Shown piece by piece: positions 7,895 to 16,409 of a DNA stretch of 58,394 nt. The notes beneath the pieces were generated by a model. The model saw nothing but the letters and a program-made list of their open reading frames with translations. It had not been told where the DNA came from and ran no database searches. Each line of letters starts with the position of its first letter. The first letter of the stretch is position 1. Origin of the DNA: Marinomonas foliarum (GTDB taxonomy: Bacteria > Pseudomonadota > Gammaproteobacteria > Pseudomonadales > Marinomonadaceae); the NCBI RefSeq assembly GCF_003337275.1, contig NZ_QPJQ01000031.1, forward strand, positions 1 through 58,394. The letters run 5' to 3'. The position numbers and the translations under genes are program-made.

Positions 7895-8740
7895 CTAGGC
7901 GGGTAAAACACCTAATTCCACTAAGCGTTCATGTAAATAGCTTTTTGCCGTATGGCGTTCGGAAAGCACGACTTCCGGCTTCGGATGTAAGAACAGAGGC
8001 AGAGAAATACGCGATTTGGTTTTGTCTGCGCCTTCTGGGTTTATTACACGGTGCGACGTTGATGGGAAATACCCACCAGAGGCTTCTTGCAGCATGTCGC
8101 CAATGTTGACGATTAATGTACCAAAGTCGCAAGGTACGTCCATCCAAGTGCCGTCTTTGGCTTTCACCTGTAAGCCTGGTTCGTTGGCAGAAGGCAGTAT
8201 CGTCAATAAGTTAATGTCTTCATGGGCGCCCGCTCGAATCGCGCCGAGCTCTTCATCACCTTTTAGTGGTGGGTAATGCAAGATACGCAGTAAGGTTTGC
8301 TGGCTACCTTCTACCATGCTGGAAAGTGGTTGTGAGTAATGCTTCGCCACGTCAGCTGGAGAGTGTTCTTCTACCCAAGCCAGTAGTTCTTCTGCCAAGT
8401 TGGTGGCTTCGCCATAATATTGCTCTAAAGATGGCTTCTGCTTTGCTGGGCATTGTCCCCAAGGGTAGTAATGGAAGTATTCTTTTATATCTCGCTTGGT
8501 GTGGCCTTTTGCTGTTTCGGCTACTTTTGGCGAGAAGTAACCATCTTGTGGACCAACATTGTAGCGATAATCGTACTTGCTCTCATCCGCAAAGAATTCT
8601 TGCCAATCTTTGTAGATAGCACTAACGAGTTCTTTTTTGATTGGATGGTTTTTAAGGACACCAAAGCCTGTTTCACGAAGGGATTTTACAAAGTCTTCTG
8701 CGGCGGTTGGGCTTTTGTAGTCAATAGCTTGTAATTGCAT
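7895..8740 (-). CDS. 2-oxoglutarate/Fe(II)-dependent oxygenase, isopenicillin N synthase-like
   Basis: Cytosolic non-heme iron dioxygenase of 281 residues. The double-stranded beta helix carries the facial triad H173-x-D175 (AHEDINLLT) and H230 (STSHRV). The 2-oxoglutarate-anchoring arginine is R244 in SRISLPLF. The N-terminal region (TGFGVLKNHPI) matches the DIOX_N domain of the family. The substrate cannot be assigned; such proteins act on small molecules, amino acids or nucleobases. It converges with the AEC permease at a shared terminator. A 51-codon gene lies 97 bases upstream on the same strand and could be cotranscribed. Confidence 0.92.
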   Translation of the reverse strand: MQLQAIDYKSPTAAEDFVKSLRETGFGVLKNHPIKKELVSAIYKDWQEFFADESKYDYRYNVGPQDGYFSPKVAETAKGHTKRDIKEYFHYYPWGQCPAKQKPSLEQYYGEATNLAEELLAWVEEHSPADVAKHYSQPLSSMVEGSQQTLLRILHYPPLKGDEELGAIRAGAHEDINLLTILPSANEPGLQVKAKDGTWMDVPCDFGTLIVNIGDMLQEASGGYFPSTSHRVINPEGADKTKSRISLPLFLHPKPEVVLSERHTAKSYLHERLVELGVLPA

Positions 8741-8837
8741 GATTGTTTCCTATAGGCCAAATATTGGCTTTTTGTCTGAATAAGTACCGTTTGATAATAG
8801 ATGGATACGGAGAATTTTCGAGAACAATATAGGGAAT

Positions 8838-8993
8838 CTAAGACGACCAGCCACTGTGGAAAAAATAACGCAAATCGACGGTTTCGGCTTGATAATGCTG
8901 AATCCATTGCGTCAAACTCATCGCGTGCAGACGATCAAATATCGCAGCGTTAGCTGATTCAATTTGTACGTGTTGTGATGATGTTAAGGGCAC
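8838..8993 (-). CDS. Small protein of unknown function (51 aa)
   Basis: Short frame with a GTG start at 8993. It is preceded by a perfect AGGAGG (plus coordinates 9000-9005) at the ideal six-base spacing and ends with TAG at 8838. The product is 51 residues, soluble and rather polar: it begins with a PLTSS segment, runs through FDRLHAMSLTQWIQHYQ, and ends in an aromatic tail containing YFFHSGW. The helix-like spacing of hydrophobic residues (AAIFDRLHAMSLTQWI) looks protein-like. I do not recognise a family. It lies in the gap between the oxygenase gene and yqgE, on the oxygenase strand. The strong ribosome binding site is the main evidence. Confidence 0.6.
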   Translation of the reverse strand: MPLTSSQHVQIESANAAIFDRLHAMSLTQWIQHYQAETVDLRYFFHSGWSS

Positions 8994-9291
8994 TACCTGC
9001 CTCCTAAACGCATGGTTTTTTTAATCCTATATAAAGGATCAGAAGTGTTAGTTTACTGTTTGAAAAGTAAGTTTTGAAGGGATTCAGTAATAAATTGTCA
9101 CAGAGGGGTGGGTTAATTCTCAGTTTGTCCTATACTGCAGGGGTCGGCTATCCACATTTGCCGTCTTCTTTAGCACTTCTCTACTGTCTATTTTTTCGTT
9201 TTTGTTGGCAAGTTTGGTCTCAGGTTCAAGTACTTCTTAGGTTTTAATAACAGGCGCTTTCGTTGCGCTGTCATCAATTTAAAGAGGGCAC

Positions 9292-9864
9292 ATGACTATG
9301 AATGCATTTTTCGATTCTTTTAAAAATCACTTTTTAATTTCAATGCCACACCTAGATGACCCACATTTTGAACATACTGTTATTTATCTTTGTGAACACA
9401 CCAAAGCTGGTGCCATGGGGATTATTATCAATCGTCCCTCAAATGTTGATTTTACCGAATTGGCAGACCATCTTGGAATTCAAATTCACAGCCCACGTTT
9501 AACCTCTGAACCAATTTACACAGGTGGTCCAGTGGAATCGGAGCGTGGTTTCATATTGCATACTGCAGATAAAGTTTGGAGTAACACGCTACGTGTTACC
9601 GACGACGTTTCCCTGTCCGCGTCCTTAGAGGCGTTAGAAGAAATCGCGCAAGGCGCTGGCCCTGAAGCCTTTCGTATTACGTTAGGTTGTGCCGGTTGGG
9701 ATGCAGGTCAGCTGGAAGGTGAGATCGCCAATAATGATTGGCTGGTATGTGAGGCGGATTTAGACGTATTATTCCACACACCAAGTGATATGCAATTTAC
9801 TGCCGCGACACGCGTGTTGGGAATTGATATTACAAGACTTTCACCGGATATAGGACATGGTTAA
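9292..9864 (+). CDS. yqgE: YqgE/AlgH family protein
   Basis: Cytosolic protein of about 190 residues matching the YqgE/AlgH (DUF179) family. Typical segments are FLISMPHL near the N-terminus, VIYLCEH, GAMGIIINRP, YTGGPV and LGCAGWDAGQLEGEI. Its molecular role is not established, though AlgH was linked to alginate regulation in Pseudomonas. Starts at 9292 and 9298 (two codons later) are both possible; GAGGG lies just upstream of either. Its stop overlaps the ruvX start by one base (TAATG), so the two are translationally coupled, as in many gammaproteobacteria. Confidence 0.94.
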   Translation: MTMNAFFDSFKNHFLISMPHLDDPHFEHTVIYLCEHTKAGAMGIIINRPSNVDFTELADHLGIQIHSPRLTSEPIYTGGPVESERGFILHTADKVWSNTLRVTDDVSLSASLEALEEIAQGAGPEAFRITLGCAGWDAGQLEGEIANNDWLVCEADLDVLFHTPSDMQFTAATRVLGIDITRLSPDIGHG

Positions 9865-10334
9865 TGACAGCGTCAATCTCGACAGAAATGTCTTTAGACG
9901 ATAACCAGAAGCCCAATACTGCTCGTTCAGTATTGGGCTTTGATTTTGGCACAACACGAATGGGAGTGGCAATTGGTCAAAGTATTACAGGTACTGCCCG
10001 CCCACTGAATCCATTAAAGGCAAAAGATGGCATTCCTAATTGGGATGAGATTACCCGTATCGTTGAAGAGTGGAAGCCGGATGCGTTTGTTGTTGGTTTA
10101 CCCTTAGATATGGATGGTACAGAAAATGAGATGTGTCAACGTGCACGCAAGTTTGCCAAACGCTTGCATGGACGTTTTAACCTTCCTTACCATATGATGG
10201 ACGAACGCTTGTCTTCTTATGAAGCCAAAGGGCAGGTTATTGCCCGCGGGGGAAATCGTAATTTTAAAGATAACTCGGTGGATGGTTTGGCTGCTCAAAT
10301 GATTGTCGAAACATGGTTTGCAGAATCGAGTTAA
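9864..10334 (+). CDS. ruvX: RuvX/YqgF, putative Holliday junction resolvase / pre-16S rRNA nuclease
   Basis: RNase H-fold nuclease of 156 residues. YqgF is implicated in 5' maturation of 16S rRNA and is annotated as a Holliday junction resolvase. The fold signatures are visible: GFDFGTTRMGVAIG with the first catalytic aspartate near residue 27, VVGLPLDMDGTENEM in the middle, and MMDERLSSYEA with a catalytic Asp-Glu pair. A C-terminal DNSVDGLAAQMIVETW carries the last acidic residue. The stop-start overlap with yqgE and the position before pyrR-pyrB match the Pseudomonas arrangement. Confidence 0.95.
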   Translation: MTASISTEMSLDDNQKPNTARSVLGFDFGTTRMGVAIGQSITGTARPLNPLKAKDGIPNWDEITRIVEEWKPDAFVVGLPLDMDGTENEMCQRARKFAKRLHGRFNLPYHMMDERLSSYEAKGQVIARGGNRNFKDNSVDGLAAQMIVETWFAESS

Positions 10335-10389
10335 GCGAACGGGTTTGAATAGCAGTTTTTACGAATTTATTAGCAAGGTTTGAGAAATA

Positions 10390-10887
10390 ATGAAGTTAGA
10401 TTTAGAGAAATCTCTAGCGTCAATGAAAGTGCAATTAGCAGCCTATTGTGAGCAGAAAAGCATTGAAGACGCGATTGTAGTTGGTATTCATTCTGGTGGT
10501 GTTTGGGTGGCAGAACGCTTGATGGCAGCTGTGCCAACGAGTGAGCCTTTGGCAACGCTTGATATTACCTTTTACCGTGATGATTTTACCAAAGCCGGTT
10601 TGAATCCTAAGGTGAATCAAACCTTGTTGCCTGCAATCGAAGACCGTCACGTTATATTGGTTGATGATGTACTTATGTCTGGTCGTACTATTCGCGCAGC
10701 GATGAATGAAATCTTTGATTTTGGCCGACCAGCCAGTGTGACTTTAGCCATCCTTTATGATCTTGGCCAACATGAGTTGCCGATTGCGGCGGATATTGTG
10801 GGTGAGCGATTGACACTTAATCCTGAACAAAGGGTTAAGTTGGTAGGGCCAGAAAACTTAAGTGTCTCGGTCATTGATGCTCATTAA
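10390..10887 (+). CDS. pyrR: PyrR bifunctional pyrimidine regulator / uracil phosphoribosyltransferase
   Basis: PRTase-fold protein of 165 residues. In Bacillus PyrR binds pyr mRNA to control attenuation and also makes UMP from uracil and PRPP. Here the PRPP-binding loop VILVDDVLMSGRT lies at residues 88-100. An N-terminal VVGIHSGGVWVAERL and the ITFYRDDF segment are both typical of PyrR rather than other PRTases. It lies directly upstream of pyrB. The 237-base gap between them contains an attenuator-like hairpin, so a role in controlling pyrB is plausible. RNA binding in pseudomonad-type PyrR is not well established. Confidence 0.94.
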   Translation: MKLDLEKSLASMKVQLAAYCEQKSIEDAIVVGIHSGGVWVAERLMAAVPTSEPLATLDITFYRDDFTKAGLNPKVNQTLLPAIEDRHVILVDDVLMSGRTIRAAMNEIFDFGRPASVTLAILYDLGQHELPIAADIVGERLTLNPEQRVKLVGPENLSVSVIDAH

Positions 10888-11018
10888 TATGCGCGACAAA
10901 GCTTTATTTTTTGTCAAACACGTACGACAATTAACGTATGGATAAGATTGACGGTGCGGCGGTTGCAAGAATGACATTTCATCAGAAAACAGGATGGAAT
11001 AACCGTTACGTGTCATTA

Positions 11019-11054
11019 ATGCCCGGTTGCAGATTGCCTGTACCGGGCATTTTC
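11019..11054 (+). promoter_or_regulatory. Candidate pyrB attenuator hairpin
   Basis: ATGCCCGGT (11019-11027) pairs with ACCGGGCAT (11042-11050), followed by TTTTCC, 75 bases upstream of pyrB. The structure resembles an intrinsic terminator placed before the gene, as expected for transcription attenuation. It could instead simply end the pyrR transcript. No clear competing antiterminator was found by eye. Confidence 0.5.
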
Positions 11055-11124
11055 CTATCTAGACTTCCTATTTAAAATAGAGAATGACGACCATGTCGTC
11101 TTTGCAGTTTGAGGAAAGCAAACC

Positions 11125-12129
11125 ATGATGCGATCCGAACCTCGGGCATTACAGTTAAATGAACACGGCCAGCTTAAGCATTTCCTAACGTTGGATGGAT
11201 TAGATAAGACCATTTTGACGGAGATTCTGGATCGAGCCGACTCCTTTCTTTCGATGGGCGAACAGTCTGTAAAGAAAGTTCCTCTGCTACGTGGTAAAAC
11301 CGTAGTCAATTTATTTTTTGAAAACTCTACTCGTACGCGCACAACTTTTGAATTGGCCGCCAAACGCTTGTCTGCCGATGTTATCAATTTAAATATTGAA
11401 ACATCAGCTACATCAAAGGGGGAGTCCTTGCTGGATACCCTAAAAAACTTGGAAGCTATGCAAAGCGACATGTTTATTGTTCGCCATTCAGACAGTGGTG
11501 CAGCGCATTTTATTGCTGAGCACTGCACGCCAAATGTTGCCATTATCAATGCAGGCGATGGCCGTCATGCGCACCCAACACAAGCTATGTTAGATATGCT
11601 GACGATTCGTCGTCACAAGGGAGGCTTTGAAGGGCTCAAAGTCGCGATTGTTGGCGACATTCTTCATTCTCGGGTAGCACGTTCACAACTTCAAGCGCTA
11701 ACAACATTGGGCGTGAGTGAAGTGCGTTTGGTTGGTCCTAAAACGTTAGTGCCTAGTTTCTTTGCTGAAATGGGTGCGACGATTTGCCATGATCTAGAAG
11801 CCGGTCTAAAAGGTGTCGACGTGGTGGTTATGCTGCGTTTGCAAAAAGAACGCATGAAAGGCGCTTTGTTGCCAAGTGAAAGCGAATTTTATCGTTTGTA
11901 TGGTTTGACTGAAGAGACGCTTGCTTGGGCAAAACCGGATGCCATTGTGATGCACCCAGGCCCAATTAATCGTGGCGTAGAGATTTCATCAGAGGTTGCT
12001 GACGGTAAACATTCAGTTATTTTGGATCAAGTAACCAACGGTATTGCAGTGCGCATGGCGGTATTGTCTATGGCCATGAGTGGGCAACTGCAAAGTGATG
12101 AATCGTCAGCTGTGAAGGATGAAGAATAG
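11125..12129 (+). CDS. pyrB: Aspartate carbamoyltransferase catalytic subunit
   Basis: Catalyses carbamoyl phosphate plus aspartate to carbamoyl aspartate, the committed step of de novo pyrimidine synthesis. The 334-residue protein has the carbamoyl phosphate loop [16 protein letters not shown], the segment containing [19 protein letters not shown], and [11 protein letters not shown] near the C-terminus. It carries an N-terminal extension of about 15 residues before the usual start of the fold. GAGGAAAG precedes the ATG pair at 11125/11128. The next gene, a metal-site-less dihydroorotase homologue, follows immediately. This is the class A ATCase arrangement of pseudomonads, in which the two proteins form a dodecamer. 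Confidence 0.97.
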   Translation: MMRSEPRALQLNEHGQLKHFLTLDGLDKTILTEILDRADSFLSMGEQSVKKVPLLRGKTVVNLFFENSTRTRTTFELAAKRLSADVINLNIETSATSKGESLLDTLKNLEAMQSDMFIVRHSDSGAAHFIAEHCTPNVAIINAGDGRHAHPTQAMLDMLTIRRHKGGFEGLKVAIVGDILHSRVARSQLQALTTLGVSEVRLVGPKTLVPSFFAEMGATICHDLEAGLKGVDVVVMLRLQKERMKGALLPSESEFYRLYGLTEETLAWAKPDAIVMHPGPINRGVEISSEVADGKHSVILDQVTNGIAVRMAVLSMAMSGQLQSDESSAVKDEE

Positions 12130-12130
12130 T

Positions 12131-13408
12131 ATGAAATTACGTATTCAAAACGGTCGTTTGATCGACCCAAGTCAAGACATCGACGCAGTAACAGAATTAT
12201 TCATCGATAATCAAAAAATCGTTGCGATCGGTGAGGCGCCAGAAGGTTTTGAAAACGCCGAGGTGGTTGATGCCTCTGGTCAGTGGATTTTACCTGGGCT
12301 AGTGGACCTTGCAGTGGCACTGCGTGAGCCTGGTCAAACTCAAAAAGGCAGCATTGCGACAGAAGGTCGTGCAGCTGTCGCCGGCGGTATTACTACCTTG
12401 GTCTGCCCACCAGACACGCGACCTATTGTCGATACGCCTGCAGTGGCGGCATTGATTCAAGACAAAGCCGATGAAGCTGGAATGGCGAATGTGTTTCCGA
12501 TTGGCGCATTGACTCAAGGTCTAGAAGGCGCACAACTGAGTAACATGGTTGCTTTAACTGAAGCTGGCTGTATTGCACTGTCGAATCATCGTCACCCAAT
12601 GGTCAGTACTAAGGTGTTGTCTCGAGCGCTTGAATACGCAGCGACACACGATTTGTTGGTGGTCTTCCATCCTGATGAGTCCAGCCTTTCAGAAGGTGGC
12701 TGTGCCCATGAAGGCTTGATGTCGACTATGCATGGTTTGGCGGGTATTCCTGAAGAAGCGGAAACCATCGCCTTAATGCGCGATTTATTACTGGTCGAGA
12801 AAACAGGCGTACGTGCGCACTTTGCTCGCCTGTCTTGTGCCAAGTCTGTCGAAATGATCGCTGACGCAAAAGCGTCCGGTTTGGATGTGACTGCGGATGT
12901 TGCAGTGCATAACTTGCTGCTAAACGATCAAGTGCTAGGTGGTTTTGATGGCCATTTTCATGTGTTGCCGCCTTTGCGGAGCGATGAAGATCGCTTGACG
13001 CTTATCGAGGGCATCAAGGCGGGTGTGATTACAGCAATCTGTTCTGATCATCAGCCTCATGAAAAAATGGCAAAAACTGCGCCTTTTGCTGCAACTGAAC
13101 CAGGCATGGCAAACGTCGAGGTATTATTGCCATTGGCTATGTTGCTAATGGACGAAGGGGATTTGGATTTTACTACGGTTTTGAAGTGCTTAACCTCTGG
13201 TCCAGCGGCGTGTTTTGGTTTAGAGGCGGGTTCTTTATCCGTGGGTAGCTTTGCTGACTTTACCCTATTTGATAGCACTGTGCGCTGGACTTGGGATTAC
13301 GAAGGGCGCAGGACAAATGGCCATAATTCGCCTTACTTTGGTGAGGAGTTTGTAGGTCGAGTGCTGACGACATACATTTCTGGCCAACGCGTTTATCAAG
13401 TGGCATAA
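12131..13408 (+). CDS. pyrC': Dihydroorotase-like non-catalytic ATCase partner (PyrC')
   Basis: Amidohydrolase-fold protein of 425 residues, clearly related to dihydroorotase but probably inactive. The usual PGLIDxHxHLREPG metal-binding motif reads PGLVDLAVALREPG at residues 55-68, so both histidines are alanine (A61, A63). Later family motifs persist, including CSDHQPH. In Pseudomonas such a PyrC' is a structural partner required for assembly of active ATCase. Adjacency to pyrB supports the same role here, and a true PyrC should exist elsewhere in the genome. Start chosen at 12131, just after the pyrB stop at 12129; an in-frame ATG at 12119 inside pyrB lacks spacing for a ribosome binding site. 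Confidence 0.93.
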   Translation: MKLRIQNGRLIDPSQDIDAVTELFIDNQKIVAIGEAPEGFENAEVVDASGQWILPGLVDLAVALREPGQTQKGSIATEGRAAVAGGITTLVCPPDTRPIVDTPAVAALIQDKADEAGMANVFPIGALTQGLEGAQLSNMVALTEAGCIALSNHRHPMVSTKVLSRALEYAATHDLLVVFHPDESSLSEGGCAHEGLMSTMHGLAGIPEEAETIALMRDLLLVEKTGVRAHFARLSCAKSVEMIADAKASGLDVTADVAVHNLLLNDQVLGGFDGHFHVLPPLRSDEDRLTLIEGIKAGVITAICSDHQPHEKMAKTAPFAATEPGMANVEVLLPLAMLLMDEGDLDFTTVLKCLTSGPAACFGLEAGSLSVGSFADFTLFDSTVRWTWDYEGRRTNGHNSPYFGEEFVGRVLTTYISGQRVYQVA

Positions 13409-13420
13409 ACGCTCTGTAGT

Positions 13421-13458
13421 GTAAGGTCTAGCTAAGTTTTTATTCGGCTAGACCTTAC
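13421..13458 (+). terminator. Terminator-like hairpin after pyrC'
   Basis: GTAAGGTCTAGC (13421-13432) and GCTAGACCTTAC (13447-13458) form a perfect 12-bp stem, followed by TATTTCTTT. It probably ends the pyr operon. Confidence 0.7.
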
Positions 13459-13528
13459 TATTTCTTTACTTTTACTATTCGGCCGTTACTCTAGTTTGAA
13501 TTACAAACGGATGTGGTTTTAATCTTTT

Positions 13529-14635
13529 ATGTCTAATGCCCCCTCAAATATACTGCTAGAGCAGCAGCAAACCTTGCTCTCTCGTATTGCATACCTTGAA
13601 AAAGAGCGAGACTTCATAAAAAAGTTGTACAGTGGCATGCCTCAAATGCTGCAGACAATTTCAAAAGGTGCTTTGCTTAGTTCCTTGCTGGATAGCTTTA
13701 AAACTAAGATGCAAGCACAGCTGCCGAATGCATATTGTTTGTTTCTTACCACTGATAAAGATTGCCTACAGTGGCACCTACAATACACAGACTCTGTTAA
13801 TACTGCATTGCTCAATTCGAATAATTTTCTTAGCAAAATCCCCCAAGCTTTAGTGGCCTTTGCTGCAAGTCCTTCTTGCCCACAGCGCCATGATGAAGAA
13901 ATTCAAAGCGCATCAGGATGGAAAATTTGGCAGTCGTTTATTAATGAACGGGGTTTTTCTGAGGTCTCTATGGTCAGTGTGTCGGACGGACAAGGTTCTA
14001 TTTATCTGATGTTAGTATTCCAGCGAGACGCGCATCGATTAGAAAGTGATCTGATGATGTTGGCGTTGGATAATTACGCGTCTTGGCTGAGCGCGGTATT
14101 TGAAAGAGAGCAGGCAGATTTATTATTGCTGGAAGACAGTCATCGAGATCCAACAACTGGTTTGCTTAGACGATACAGTTTTGAGAATAGTTTTGGCATC
14201 ATTCTGAAAGACTCCCGTCGCCATTTTTTACGCGCAGCGTTATTTTCAATTAGGGTTCTTTCTTCGTCCGCAATAAAAGAAACAGAATTAAAAGCGTTGG
14301 CTGAAGTGATGCAAGATACTGTGCGTGATAATGACCTAATTGCCTATTTTGGTGGGCGAGAACTGGTGATGGGAATTCGTATCCAGCATTTAGCAGATGC
14401 TGAAGTGGTGGCGCAAAAGTTACAGAAATCACTCAATTCACCAAAGTTCACTGACTATGCTTTGTTACAAGGAGGCTTGTCTATCGGTATTGCTTTTTAC
14501 CCAGAGCATTCATCCCTTGAGTCTCTTTATGCAGCAGCGTCGTTGGCAGCTAATTCTTTGGGAAATGTCCCTGGCTATCGAATAGAATTTCATGGCAATT
14601 GTTTTCAATCCAGTGCGGACTTTTATTCTCTTTAA
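13529..14635 (+). CDS. GAF-like / degenerate GGDEF-domain protein
   Basis: Soluble 368-residue protein. Residues 1-35 form a coiled-coil-like start, about 40-195 resemble a GAF sensory domain, and about 205-360 form a GGDEF fold. The GGDEF part keeps the entry motif DPTTGLLRRYSFE (cf. DxLTGLxNR) near 207 and LSIGIAFYP near the end. The active-site loop reads GGREL at 275-279 instead of GG(D/E)EF, so diguanylate cyclase activity is unlikely. It may bind GTP or c-di-GMP or act as a regulatory partner. It sits where pilT and pilU lie in the related Pseudomonas gene order, between pyrC' and yggS. Confidence 0.82.
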   Translation: MSNAPSNILLEQQQTLLSRIAYLEKERDFIKKLYSGMPQMLQTISKGALLSSLLDSFKTKMQAQLPNAYCLFLTTDKDCLQWHLQYTDSVNTALLNSNNFLSKIPQALVAFAASPSCPQRHDEEIQSASGWKIWQSFINERGFSEVSMVSVSDGQGSIYLMLVFQRDAHRLESDLMMLALDNYASWLSAVFEREQADLLLLEDSHRDPTTGLLRRYSFENSFGIILKDSRRHFLRAALFSIRVLSSSAIKETELKALAEVMQDTVRDNDLIAYFGGRELVMGIRIQHLADAEVVAQKLQKSLNSPKFTDYALLQGGLSIGIAFYPEHSSLESLYAAASLAANSLGNVPGYRIEFHGNCFQSSADFYSL

Positions 14636-14757
14636 GCTTTTTTCGGCCTTTTAAAAGAATGCTATGCTTCGCCTTTTGTGGCGCTTCCTTTATTATCGGT
14701 TAGATGTATTGGAATAACCGTTAGATTTAATAACGATAACAAAGAGGCGTGGCAGAC

Positions 14758-15486
14758 ATGGCGACTGAAGTAGAGCTCAACGACACCAAAGAAATTAGAG
14801 CGAATTTAGCGGTCGTCTCTCAACAGATTGAAGAGCTTGAGCTGCAATATGATCGGACAGCAGGCAGTGTTCGTTTATTGGCAGTGAGTAAAACCAAACC
14901 CATTGAAGCAATAAAAGCCGCCTACGATGTAGGGCAACGAGCATTTGGTGAGAACTATGTGCAAGAAGCCGTAGAAAAACATCATGCTTTAGCGCACTTA
15001 GACGACCTTGAATGGCATTTCATTGGCCCTATCCAATCTAACAAGTCTCGTTTAATTGCCGAGTCAATGGATTGGGTTCATTCCGTTGACCGGGAGAAAA
15101 TTGCTCGTCGTCTTAGTGAGCAGCGCCCAGATAACATGCCGCCATTAAATGTCTGTATTCAAATAAATATCAGCGGTGAAGAAAGCAAAGCGGGCGTATC
15201 CTTGTCTGAATTGAAGGACATGGTGGCTTTAGTTTCCAGTTTGCCAAATTTGCAGCTCAGGGGCTTAATGGCGATTCCTGCGCCACAGGACAATTTTGCC
15301 GCGCAATGTCTTGTGTATGCGCCTTTACATCAGGCGTTCATTGAATTATCCAAATCCGATAGCATGATGGATACCTTGTCTATCGGTATGTCTGGTGATT
15401 TACCCGCGGCCATTGCGTCTTGCAGTACCATGGTTCGTGTGGGCACGGCAATTTTCGGTGCGCGAGACTATTCTGCTAAGGCATGA
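14758..15486 (+). CDS. yggS: YggS-family pyridoxal phosphate homeostasis protein
   Basis: Single-domain PLP-binding TIM-barrel protein (PLPBP/YggS) that buffers pyridoxal phosphate and affects amino-acid metabolism; no enzyme activity is known. The 242-residue product has the PLP lysine K45 in LAVSKTKP, GENYVQE, WHFIGPIQSNK, and the C-terminal phosphate-binding region LSIGMSGDLPAAI. The start at 14758 is preceded by AGAGG about ten bases upstream. An upstream GTG three codons earlier is less well spaced. It is followed by proC and yggT, the classic proline cluster. Confidence 0.95.
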   Translation: MATEVELNDTKEIRANLAVVSQQIEELELQYDRTAGSVRLLAVSKTKPIEAIKAAYDVGQRAFGENYVQEAVEKHHALAHLDDLEWHFIGPIQSNKSRLIAESMDWVHSVDREKIARRLSEQRPDNMPPLNVCIQINISGEESKAGVSLSELKDMVALVSSLPNLQLRGLMAIPAPQDNFAAQCLVYAPLHQAFIELSKSDSMMDTLSIGMSGDLPAAIASCSTMVRVGTAIFGARDYSAKA

Positions 15487-15563
15487 TGGGCTGTATCGTA
15501 ATAAAACTTTAAAACAGACGGCGATAAAGCCTCTGCTACAAGAATGAAATAATAGGATTTGAA

Positions 15564-16391
15564 ATGACACCAAGCATTGCTTTTATCGGCGTTGGGAATA
15601 TGGCGAGAGCCATTTTTAGTGGTTTGCTGGCGAGTGGTTATCCCGCTGATAAAATCATGGGAACCTCTAGAACACCGGAAAAACGCGAATATTACCAACA
15701 GCAATACGGCATTTCCATGCTTTCAGAGAATGAGCAAGCTGTGAACGAAGCGGATGTTGTTGTGTTGTGTGTGAAGCCAGCACAAATGCAAATGGTTGTT
15801 GAAGAGTTTGCCTCCTTTGTCCGTGAAGACCAGTTGTTTATTTCAGTAGCGGCTGGTGTGGAACTGAATGCACTGGCGACCTGGTTAGGTAAACCGGCTG
15901 CTGTAGTGCGTAGTATGCCAAACACGCCTTCTCAGCTGGGTGCTGGTATGACGGGCTTGATTGCCAACCAATACACAAATGAATCTCATAAAGAATGGGT
16001 AAGCGAGCTTTTTGCAAGCATTGGTAGTTCAGTGTGGATAGAAGACGAAATACACATGCACACAGTGACGGCATTATCAGGAAGTGCGCCAGCGTACTTC
16101 TTCCGTTTTGTAGAAGCGATGGTAAAAAATGCCAAAGAACAAGGGCTAGATGAAGAGACAAGTCGTCAGCTAGCCAGCCACGCTATGTTAGGTGCGGCAC
16201 GAATGATTGTTGAATTAGAAGACCCGATTGATCAATTAAGAAAGAATATTACTTCGCCAAAGGGAACGACAGAGCAAGCTTTGTTGTCTTTTGAGGCGGC
16301 TGATATTGATAAAATAGTCGCGAATGCTATGTATGCGTGTGCTGAGCGCTCGAAAGAGATGGCAAAAACTTTTTCTGCTAAGAAAGATTAA
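15564..16391 (+). CDS. proC: Pyrroline-5-carboxylate reductase
   Basis: NAD(P)H-dependent enzyme for the last step of proline synthesis. The 275-residue product has an N-terminal Rossmann motif IAFIGVGNMARAIFSGL, the central LCVKPAQM, and VRSMPNTPSQLGAGMTG. The C-terminal dimerisation domain carries the signature ALSGSAPAYFFRFVEAM and ITSPKGTTEQAL. Length and motifs are canonical. The ATG at 15564 lies 77 bases after yggS, and yggT follows 18 bases after the stop, so the three genes are probably one transcript. Confidence 0.97.
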   Translation: MTPSIAFIGVGNMARAIFSGLLASGYPADKIMGTSRTPEKREYYQQQYGISMLSENEQAVNEADVVVLCVKPAQMQMVVEEFASFVREDQLFISVAAGVELNALATWLGKPAAVVRSMPNTPSQLGAGMTGLIANQYTNESHKEWVSELFASIGSSVWIEDEIHMHTVTALSGSAPAYFFRFVEAMVKNAKEQGLDEETSRQLASHAMLGAARMIVELEDPIDQLRKNITSPKGTTEQALLSFEAADIDKIVANAMYACAERSKEMAKTFSAKKD

Positions 16392-16409
16392 TTTAAGGAC
16401 ATAGATAAC

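Noticed and set aside
10889..10945. 18-codon possible leader peptide between pyrR and pyrB
   Set aside because: No convincing ribosome binding site and no clear pausing signal before the attenuator stem; kept only as a note within the leader finding.
11055..11549. 164-codon open frame on the minus strand inside pyrB
   Set aside because: Complete overlap with the well-supported pyrB, no family resemblance and no ribosome binding site; it is an antisense shadow.
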